Assembly (NCBI GenBank): GCA_033297075.1
Contig: MU858152.1
Coordinates: 62,001-126,000, forward strand
Reading direction: 5' to 3'
Origin: Rhypophila decipiens
Taxonomy: Eukaryota > Ascomycota > Sordariomycetes > Sordariales > Naviculisporaceae
Length of the DNA: 64,000 nucleotides
The first letter of the stretch is position 1. The number at the start of each line of letters is the position of its first letter. Shown piece by piece: positions 55,797 to 64,000 of the stretch. The notes beneath the pieces are model-generated. The model did not search any database and had not been told where the DNA came from. It worked only from the letters and a program-made list of their open reading frames with translations. The position numbers and the translations under genes were made by a program.

Positions 55797-58056
55797 ATGC
55801 CGCGAGCCAAAAAGGCGGCGGTGCCTCCACCACCGCCTCTCACCGGCCTGACAATCGCCTTCAGCGGAACATTCTCGGGCAAAACTCAGGCTGCGGTGAA
55901 AGCAATTGCCGAGGCCGCTGGTGCCGCCGTGGCTTCCAGTGTCGTCGCCGATACGAGTCATCTGGTGACCACCGAGACCGACTACAAAAAGAACTCAGCC
56001 AAAGTCGCCAAGGCCAAAACCCTCAACATCCCCATTGTCAACCTGGACTGGCTCGAGCAGTCTGCCCAGAACGGCTCCCGGCAAGCGGAGAAGGACTACG
56101 CCTTTGACTCTTCCAGCCAAGATGATGACGGGGAAGACGACAAGAACACGGCGGCCTCCAACTCCAATTCACAAGATACTACTAACGGTAAGGCAGCCCG
56201 CAAGAGAGCAACTCCTGCGACAGCTGCCTCGGACGACGAGGCCGCCCCCAAGACCAAGAAGACCAGAGGTGGCAAGTCGGCGGATGATGATGGCGACGTG
56301 AAGATGCAAGATGACGACGAGGAGGCCAAGGTCAGCAAGAAGAAGGCCAAATCCAAGAAGGAAGCCTCTCCTGAAGCCGTCATGGGCGAGGGACAAATCC
56401 TCAAGAGAAAGGACATACTGATTCCGGTCGATGAGCATTGCCCCCATGCCAACTATCAAGTCTATATCGATGGCAGCGGTGTCATTTATGATGCCTCGCT
56501 CAACCAGACCAACTCTTCGAACAACAACAACAAATTCTACCGCATTCAGGTGAGTGACGGCTGTCCGTGGGTCAAAAGTGGTCGCTAACAGAATCGCAGT
56601 TATTGGTGAACAATGGCAGGTATATGACCTGGACCCGTTGGGGCCGTGTGGGTGACAAGGGCCAGACGGCGGTCGTCGGCGAAGGAAGCCTTGACAACGC
56701 CATGTCGCAATATCTGAAGAAGTTCAAGGACAAATCCGGACTTCATTGGGATTCCCGCGGCGACCCTCCCAAGCCTGGCAAATACGCCTTTGTCGAGCGG
56801 AGCTATAACGTAGAATCCGACGAGGAGGAGGACGACGACGACGAAGCCGAGGACAAGTTGGAGAAGAAGAAGGCAGCAGGCTGGACTCCCCCAAAGTGCA
56901 CCCTTCACCCGGCCGTCCAAAACCTCATGGCCTTGATCTTCAACCAGCAGTTCTTCGCCGCCACCATGACATCCCTCAACTACGATGCCGCCAAGCTTCC
57001 ACTTGGAAAGCTGAGCAAGGCAAGCATCACGCGTGGCTTCCAGACCCTCAAGGATTTAGCAGACCTTCTTGACGACCACTCGCTTGCATCTAATTACGGA
57101 AAGTCATACCCCCAAGCGGTCGAGTTGCTGTCCAACGCGTTCTACTCGCTCATCCCCCATGCCTTTGGTCGGAACCGGCCCCCGATCATCAACAGCACGC
57201 CGATGCTCAAGACCGAGGTTGAGTTGCTCGAGAGTTTGAGCGACATGAAGGACGCTGCCCTCATCATGAAGCTCGACAAGGCTGGCGATGACGACATTCA
57301 CCCGCTCGACAAGCAGTTCCAGGGCCTGAATCTGAACGAGATGGACCCCTTGGATCCAAATTCGTCCGAATACAGTCTTCTCGCTGACTATCTGATGGAA
57401 ACACGAGGCGCGACCCACGGTGTCAACTATAAGATCGAGGCCATCTTCCGGGTGGAACGCCAGGGCGAGCTCGACCGCCTCAGGCAGAGTAAGTTTGCCA
57501 AGCCCACCGCCAATCGCCGCCTCCTCTGGCACGGTTCTCGCGTCACCAACTTTGGTGGTATCCTCAGCCAAGGACTTCGAATCGCACCAGCCGAGGCGCC
57601 CGTTTCTGGCTACATGTTTGACAAGGGGATCTACCTTGCAGATATGTCATCCAAATCGGCCGGCTATTGCTATCATCAAATGTCGGACCGAAATGCCCTG
57701 TTGCTGCTCTGCGAGGCGGAGCTCGGTGACCCAATGCAGGAGCTAGTGGGCGCCAGCTACAATGCCGCGACCACAGCCAAGGCCAACGGAATGCACTCGA
57801 CCTGGGGTAAAGGTAATACCGGTCCGTCCAAGTGGAAGGATGCCTCTTGCGTCCATCCGAACCTGGCCGGAGTGTATATGGTGAGTGATTCTTTAATAAA
57901 GAAAAGACTCAGACTGTCGCTAATGTCATGTAGCCCGACACTTCGGTCAAGCCGGGTCCCACCAACGTGGACGGCGCTTATCTCTACTACAACGAGTATA
58001 TCGCCTACGATGTGGCGCAGGTGGCACTGCGCTATCTCTTCCGTGTGAAGATGTAG
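55797..58056 (+). CDS. Poly(ADP-ribose) polymerase with BRCT and WGR domains
   Basis: Three exons, 55797-56549, 56600-57880 and 57934-58056; 718 aa. In order: BRCT (about 13-100, PLTGLTIAFSGTFSGK through NLDWLEQSA); an acidic/basic linker; WGR (about 205-330, with NNGRYMTWTRWGRVGDKGQ); the helical regulatory domain (about 345-480); and the catalytic domain. The H-Y-E triad is complete: His562 in LLWHGSR, Tyr596 in KGIYLAD, and Glu699 in YYNEYIAYD, the last supplied by the short third exon. It uses NAD+ to ADP-ribosylate proteins at DNA breaks in the nucleus. The BRCT-WGR-PARP layout without zinc fingers matches the single PARP of filamentous ascomycetes (PrpA of Aspergillus, NPO of Neurospora). 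Confidence 0.96.
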
Positions 58057-60252
58057 ATTTTTGGTATTATTTGCTTGTTTTAGACACGTATTGCGCAATG
58101 GCATCAAGAAGCAAGCTGGAGAGGAGTTTTGAACATGGGTAAGCTGCGTCAAGACATATGAGGTGAGGTGTCTTGTAGTGCCTATGGCGGGATATCGTTG
58201 AGTTTAGCTTTTCTGGAGTGAAATGTGGGGATCTGGACTGGGATATGTTATGGCGGCATGCGTGGCCAAAGGTAAAAGGATATCGTGGGATATAGCATTC
58301 GCTAACACCTGCTTGCGCTTGATAGATATTTAATATGCGGATATAACAGATCCGACTAGCAGAGAAATATGAACCTCTTTTCAGCAGTGTCTTGGTGACA
58401 GTCGATTAGAGTGTGACCTCCATTTCGTTTCTTCGCTAGGTGATACAAGGCTTTGGCCTGGTAAATTGGTTAAACGAGGGTCCCTGGGTTGTACGAGACG
58501 ACACTTTGCTTTTTTTCTTCGTCCTTTTCTTTTTTCGCAGCGTCGTCTACAACCATTGGCGGATCCTGGTTACAGACGACATACACACTGCAACATGCGC
58601 GATTGTGTGACAGAACATGCATCCAACTGCAAGCGGGAGACCATAACAGACAACATGAACCTGAGAGCGACACTGGGCGTTCTTCAGCCTACGAGGGTAT
58701 ATACTTGCCCTTTTACCAACTATGTGATTCACGTTTTTCTCTGGAGACATGTTCTGACCTCCCTACGTATCGCGGATACATTAGTTGAATCAACACTGGA
58801 GGGTTAGAGTTGAGATTCTGGATCATCAACTATAGCCCGCTGCGTATAATAAGAGATGATAAAGCGGTGAGAAATACCACAATTTCATCTCACCCCAACT
58901 TGTCCGTGATCTGTCTAATTCTTCGGCCTTCGCCATAACATACTCAATCTGTACATGTAATCTGTAAAACGTTTCCCCCTGATAACATGTTACTGTCACT
59001 ATGAGATGACACGGTGCTCATCCTTTCTGCTTTTGACCAGTCGAGTATTTGAGAGGTTATTTCTAAATCTGCGTGTGTTATCTAAGCGGTGAGTGAAGGT
59101 TTAAGTCCAGTGGTTGAGAGTGTCCCCCAGACAGTTCCTGTACCATTAGCAACGAAGATAAAGCCCCGAATACCATCATTTTCAATAGAGTGTAATCTGC
59201 CATCATCGCGGTGCGGAAGAGCAGGTGCTGTATCTTGTATCAAGGATCTGTTCCTATTCTTTCGACATTTTCCATCCGCAAAAGAGCCTTGCATTTTACC
59301 ACCTCTTGGTTCCATCTTTCCTCCCTCATAATTTGGCTCAACCCTTCCCGACTTGGGGGCTACTGGCTGTCACAGACCATTCCCCTCGCGCTACGATGAC
59401 GAGCTTTGCTCAGCCTACTTGCCGCATTGTAGGACTCTGGGGCATTCCGACGTGCGATTTGCTCTCCCATCATGTCATTTTGAGATTGCAAGTTGCGGAT
59501 TGAAGCAGTGTTTTTGCGGATCAAGGCACGGTCCTCGTCTTGTTGAAGCTTCATTCCACGGCGCTTTCGATACTCTGGTGGTTGGTTTCGTGCGGTAATA
59601 GATCGAAATTTCAAGAAAGACAGATGATATACATAAAGTCAATCGAACTTCAAGAAAAACTTAAAGTTCCGCACAGATTACAGCCAATAAAAACCTAGCC
59701 ATAAAAGCTTCATATCATACATACTCTCGATCCACCAATAACTTCTATTACCATTTAATCTAATTGCCCAGCATTGCCCAGCATTGCCTATCTACGACTT
59801 GATCCATAAGTGAGAATTCGTCCACCACAGCTAACAAGTTCCAAACATCTGACCGAATTACGAGTGACGGAGAGAACAGGCCTTACGGGTGTCTGCATCT
59901 CGAAGCAGCTGCAAACAGCCGGTTCACCATTTCCATCTGAACTAACCTCAGCAACAACCCAAACCTTGCCCATCCGTGTCGAGGGCAGTTTGGATCAAAT
60001 ATTCCTAGCCCCCAATCAGCCCAAAGCAGGCACGAATTTGAGCCTTAAAAGGCCCTCAAGCCCCTCCGGGCAGTTGCTCAAGTTCTCGCTGCAAACCTCA
60101 ACCTGACCGGCTGACCCTCCTTTCACAACACCACAACCTCTTCCTTCCTGGCATCACCCGTCACCTAGCCCACATCCCACCGACTTACGACAGAGACGTT
60201 TTTGAAACAACGTACAATTCACACACCAGCACTCTTTCCAAAACCGGCAAAG
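58057..60252. other. Intergenic, 2.2 kb
   Basis: No gene supported. A 10-bp unit (ATTGCCCAGC) is repeated in tandem at about 59763-59788. Otherwise nothing stands out. Confidence 0.45.
59763..59788. repeat. Tandem 10-mer, about 2.6 copies
   Basis: ATTGCCCAGC occurs twice, followed by a partial third ATTGCC. Small minisatellite-like repeat with no known role. Confidence 0.6.
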
Positions 60253-61233
60253 ATGTGCACCTACACCCTCCACGAGCAGTTCTGCCGACACTGCCAGAAG
60301 GTCATCAACAGTGACCGCCTCAGCGTCCAAACGTGCCAGGGCAAGCGACAAGAGATGAATGGCATTCGCAAGCAGATCGAGGGGCTCGCTCTGATTCAGA
60401 ACCCGCCTGCCGCTGTCGCTTCTTCTTCCAACCAAGACAAAGGCAAGGGTCGAGACACCACGCCGCCACCCATGCCCCAGAGCATGTCGGAACTTCAGAT
60501 TCTTCCCCGTGTCCCGTCGCCCAAGTCGCGTGTTCGAGGCGTAAAGAAATGGCTCCAACGACAGGAGCAGGGTAACCAGGCTCAGGCCCAATATTCCCAT
60601 TTTGCCTCCGGAGCATGCACTGCCGGTCCAGGTCCATCGTCGACAGCTTTTAGACGGCGAAACGCACCACCACTTACACCAATAAAAGACACGCCAATGC
60701 CTTCCCCATTCTACACGCCACAGAAGAGCACCGGCACATCATCAAAGCGAAAGGCCCAGTCGCTCGAGGACGAGGACGGTGACGCCACCCAGCCCGTCAC
60801 CCCTCCCTCGGCAAAACGCCATCGCAGAGCAATGCGTCAAGCAGGCCGGGACAGCGCAGCCCCTGGTCCCCCCGACGCCCCGGTGTTCGATTTCGAGGGC
60901 CTGAACTTTCCTCTCCCGCCGCCTCGTCAACCCGTTCCCATGGACATCGACATGCCCAGCTATAACGAGCAAGTCGACAACGACGGAGACAGCGACATGG
61001 GCATTGCCGAAGGACTTGTTGACTGCCAAATGTCCGACGTCGACTCGTTCGGTTCAGAAATCGACCTTGACGGCGACATTAACATTTCCGACCCTGTCTA
61101 TGAAGATGCCGAGGAGCAAGACGAGGTTGACGACGATGACAAGAGTGAGGAGATGGAGTTGGAGTGTATCCCTCGTCAAGTCGGGGTTTTGATGCCTGGT
61201 TGGGGGGTTTGTGACGGTTGTGCTAGACTCTGA
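60253..61233 (+). CDS. Unknown acidic protein with N-terminal Cys motif
   Basis: An intronless 326-aa frame from the first ATG at 60253; codons before it belong to the same open frame but have no ATG. The N-terminus MCTYTLHEQFCRHCQKVI has the MC-x-Y...C-x2-C pattern seen in many fungal orphan proteins and may bind zinc with the later Cys of VQTCQGK. The centre is Ser/Pro/Lys-rich with a basic, nuclear-signal-like SAKRHRRAMR around 195. The last third is highly Asp/Glu-rich (runs such as DEVDDDDKSEEMELE), ending in a CDGCARL-type pair. The likely role is nuclear or chromatin-associated, which is inference; no named family is recognised. Confidence 0.7.
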   Translation: MCTYTLHEQFCRHCQKVINSDRLSVQTCQGKRQEMNGIRKQIEGLALIQNPPAAVASSSNQDKGKGRDTTPPPMPQSMSELQILPRVPSPKSRVRGVKKWLQRQEQGNQAQAQYSHFASGACTAGPGPSSTAFRRRNAPPLTPIKDTPMPSPFYTPQKSTGTSSKRKAQSLEDEDGDATQPVTPPSAKRHRRAMRQAGRDSAAPGPPDAPVFDFEGLNFPLPPPRQPVPMDIDMPSYNEQVDNDGDSDMGIAEGLVDCQMSDVDSFGSEIDLDGDINISDPVYEDAEEQDEVDDDDKSEEMELECIPRQVGVLMPGWGVCDGCARL

Positions 61234-62713
61234 ATTTGAGCTGTGTTGGTGGCTTGCTGACTAGGCTGAGATAATCTGAGGTTATGAATCCGCGAGGAGA
61301 GGGTTGGATTGAGAATGAGAGACAGGAGCAACGTGATTCTAAATGTGTAGTGTGCAGATAGTACGCTTTCATATAGGACAAAGCAAGCGTAGCAATATCC
61401 TTTATCAGATACTCCCAAGATATTTGATGTGTGATATAAATTCTTGAATAATTTAGTTAGAGAATACTATCAGAAGGTATTCTGTGCCTGGAAACAAAAC
61501 ACACAAAGTTAAACTTTTATCGTTCTAGGGCTTGCTCTAGTTCTCTTTTTAATAAATAAAGATTCGGTCAAACTTTGTATTTGGGACTTTCTGGGTCCGG
61601 TACAACTGGGTTTACTGGCTTTAATATCGTGGATCTTGTGGGAACGCGTAGCCATGTTGATTGTTGAACATATTGTTGGATATTTTCAGTCAGATGCTTG
61701 TCAAGATGTTTCAACTCCTGGCTGTTGTATGCTCGTGTGTTCTTTCATTGAAAAGAAAACAAGGTGATGTTCTTACTTCTTAGGATGCTGTATATGCATT
61801 TCCCGGAATCGACTCAGATACGGGAAACTTTATGTACTCAAGGCCGTGATATGTACAGTGTGAGACTAGTTGTAAAGAGAGGCGGAGGCTTACCTAACCT
61901 ATTGTTAAGTAAATCTTGTGTGTTTTATGCTGTCGCAATATCCACAGGATAATATCTGGGAAGGGGCAGGTAAGCGTACAACGGGCACGGGACTCATACG
62001 GCATCATAGGTAGACGGGTAATAGTTGGATAGACACTAGTCGACAAAAGTACTGTAAAGTGCCGCTGATTAAAGCAAATCTCAGCCAAACCCGGCCGGTT
62101 TCTATTGTCGGCGTCTATTGGGTAAGGTATAGTGTCTGCTTCTGTGGTCTTGGCCCGCAGATGACAGTCGGAAGTTTCCTTTGTCCCTACTGTTCAAGAG
62201 ACACAACCCAGACCTAAAGCTCTTCCCGTCTCGGTCTGCTATGGGGGCGGCCCCTTTGTTTATCTACATTTGCCCCCATCCCGCATGCCACCCCACTCTC
62301 GGTAAGTTCCGCCTCTGCCAAACGGTCGGTTCTATTCTTTTGTTTCCCAGGCCACCGGTTCGCTTATTCAACCTCTTACGTCGATATCCAGCGGGAAAAT
62401 GGAAGAAAGATGGAAGGGGGGACCAGACGGAGACGGCGGATGATTTTGGGATTGTATGACAGCACACTCGGGTTACTCCGACAGCACGATCCGGGGTCGA
62501 GCTTCGGTAGGCCTTCGATAAGAGTTCTTTGTCTTGGTACCCACATCTCTGGGGCTACTACGCTGACACCCTCATTCCGAGTCTTATATGTCACGCTGAT
62601 CGGTATCCTCTTCGCTCCAACTTCTCAGTATCCTGACCATTGATAAAGTCCAGTTTTAGCTGCAAAGGGAACCATCCTTGATATACCACACGCCTACTTA
62701 GTTTACAGACATC
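61234..62713. other. Intergenic, 1.5 kb, AT-rich at the left
   Basis: AT-rich between about 61400 and 61560, consistent with the 3' region of the upstream gene. No gene or RNA is supported. Confidence 0.45.
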
Positions 62714-64000
62714 ATGGTGCACGTCGGCGACTACTGGAAGACTGGCTTCATCGTCCAGGGGGTATGGGCGGTCGTGGCAGGGCTGCTCGTGTTCACCCGC
62801 CTCACCACACGCTATTATCTCGGCACTGACAGGCTAGGATACGACGACTGGCTCCTCCTGACGGCATGGATTCTCTTCGCGATAAGAGGCATCTGCGTCA
62901 TGGCTAGCTACTTCCCCATGATCTGGGGATATAGCATATTGGAATACTACATGTCGCCCGACTATTGGATCGGTTACCGAGCCGAGCTCCTATTCGGACT
63001 GGGGCTCTTCGTGGGCTCCCTTGAAGATGGCCTCATCCGGGTTGCCATTGGTGCCTTTTTGTACCGCCTAGCTGTTGAGAAGAAGCAAGTCCAAAGCTCC
63101 AATCCCTTTGAAAGCAATCACTTCCTGATGCCAGGGGACTAATCTCTCGCTCTGCTTCCTTTTCTCTAGGCACAAAATAATTCTTCTGGTTGTTATCATC
63201 CCCACAATGTTGTTTTGTATTGCCATGGCCATCGTATTCCTGGAATTCTGTTACCGAGTTGCCAGGCACCCCTTTACGATGGCCTTGGTCGAGGACACTG
63301 CGACGGCACCTGGCAAGGGATACTTTGGTAAGTTGGCTCAAACCGGCACAACGCTAGGCAACAAAGTTGACACCTGACTACGTACAGTCTGGGGAGTTCT
63401 CGTCGATTTCTTCCTCGCCCTCTTCCCGTGGTACCTGCTTCACAAGGTGCACATGAAAAAGAGCAAGAAGCTGGTCATCTGCTGCTCTTTGAGCTTGGGT
63501 CTGATGTAAGTTTTGAAAAACATCAAGCGTATCCGTCGACTAAACAAATACTGTCATCTAGTGCTGCGGCTCTCGGGATTGTCAAGCTAGAGGCTTTGCT
63601 CACCTGGACAACTGAAAGTGGCGAAGACGTCAGTAAGTTGGTCCCATCTCTGCATCTTCTTGCGCAACCACTAAACTAACCACAACTACGAGTGTATCTC
63701 TACATCTTTTCCTGCTCCGAGAAAGGGGTTCTCTACATATGCATCTGCCTCCCGGCACTGCTTCCTCTCTGGACCCGGGAGCAAGAGAAGAGACGACGGA
63801 AGCGAAAGGATGCCGAGCTGGCAGCTGCCGACTTCCGCCGTGGGATTAGGAGAAAGGGCGACAGCGTGATCCACGACCCGAGAATGGAAGAGCTCCTCGT
63901 TGAGACTGTGCCTACTCGCCACGGGCAGACCACGATGGGCACCGGAATTAGCAATCCTGCCGAGCTGGAAAAGGGGGCGAGCAAGACTACTAATACTACA
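62714..64000 (+). CDS. SAT4/rhodopsin-like membrane protein (3' end outside window)
   Basis: Five exons so far: 62714-63084, 63170-63327, 63388-63505, 63562-63632, 63693-64000, giving 342 residues with no stop before the edge. Intron 1 has a GC donor (GAAGAA|GCAAGT); only this junction joins VEK to KHKIILLVVIIPTMLFC in frame. The other introns are GT-AG. Several helices are visible: VWAVVAGLLVFTRLTTRYYL, then the DDWLLLTAWILFAIRG segment, and WGVLVDFFLALFPWYLL. The TRYYLGTDRLGYDDWLLL segment is typical of the fungal rhodopsin-domain family. The C-terminal tail (RREQEK-type basic run, then Gly/Thr-rich) is cytosolic. It resembles the gene at 22662-23952 in family, not in close sequence. Confidence 0.85.

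Noticed and set aside
1..64000. tRNA, rRNA, CRISPR or transposable element
   Set aside because: No B-box-like tRNA core with a cloverleaf, no array of spaced repeats, no transposase or reverse-transcriptase motifs, and no long terminal or inverted repeats were noticed by eye. A computed scan could still find a tRNA.

Overview
The window is nuclear DNA of a filamentous ascomycete (Pezizomycotina, most likely a Sordariomycete). The signs are intron-containing genes on both strands with short introns (about 50-160 nt, GT/GC...AG, CTRAC-like branch sites), C/G-rich third codon positions, intergenic gaps of 0.3-4 kb, and typical mould families: a GH6 cellulase with a CBM1, a Crh-type GH16, SAT4/rhodopsin-like membrane proteins, P450, GMC oxidoreductase, heme-thiolate peroxidase and a BRCT-PARP. 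I see no rRNA, tRNA, CRISPR array or recognisable transposon.

Layout. 0-10 kb: the 5' part of a HAD-like hydrolase runs off the left edge. It is followed, all on the minus strand, by a 1730-aa Q/P-rich, RGG-containing, acidic-tailed low-complexity protein, an F-box protein and a ThuA-like protein. 10-17 kb: a secreted GH6 cellobiohydrolase, a phospholipase D-like protein and, divergently, a Dal5-type MFS transporter. 17-24 kb: a tail-anchored RING/IBR-like protein just downstream of a protein kinase that carries a 1-nt frameshift in the catalytic core, an O-methyltransferase, and a SAT4/rhodopsin-like protein. 24-35 kb: gene-poor flanks around a P450, a LaeA/UMTA-like methyltransferase and a divergent GMC oxidoreductase, which could be a small tailoring cassette without a backbone enzyme. 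35-46 kb: a coiled-coil/zinc-binding protein of unknown function, the AP-2 mu adaptin, a GPI-anchored Crh-like transglycosylase, an intracellular heme-thiolate peroxidase, and a CorA-like transporter. 46-64 kb: a possible 54-aa Cys-rich peptide, a 3.9-kb gap, then UV-damage endonuclease and PARP as divergent DNA-repair neighbours, an acidic orphan protein, and a second SAT4-like membrane protein running off the right edge.

The genes look like ordinary chromosomal content rather than one operon-like system. Groupings with some functional sense are the divergent UVE1/PARP pair, the P450-methyltransferase-GMC cassette, and dense GATA-factor motifs in the promoter region shared by the PLD-like and MFS genes and upstream of the O-methyltransferase. 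The oddest items are the giant low-complexity protein, the broken kinase whose frame continues across one TAA into the RING/IBR gene, and three GC-AG introns in a small gene set. Exon boundaries were read by eye from splice consensus and reading frame; no alignment or transcript data were available.
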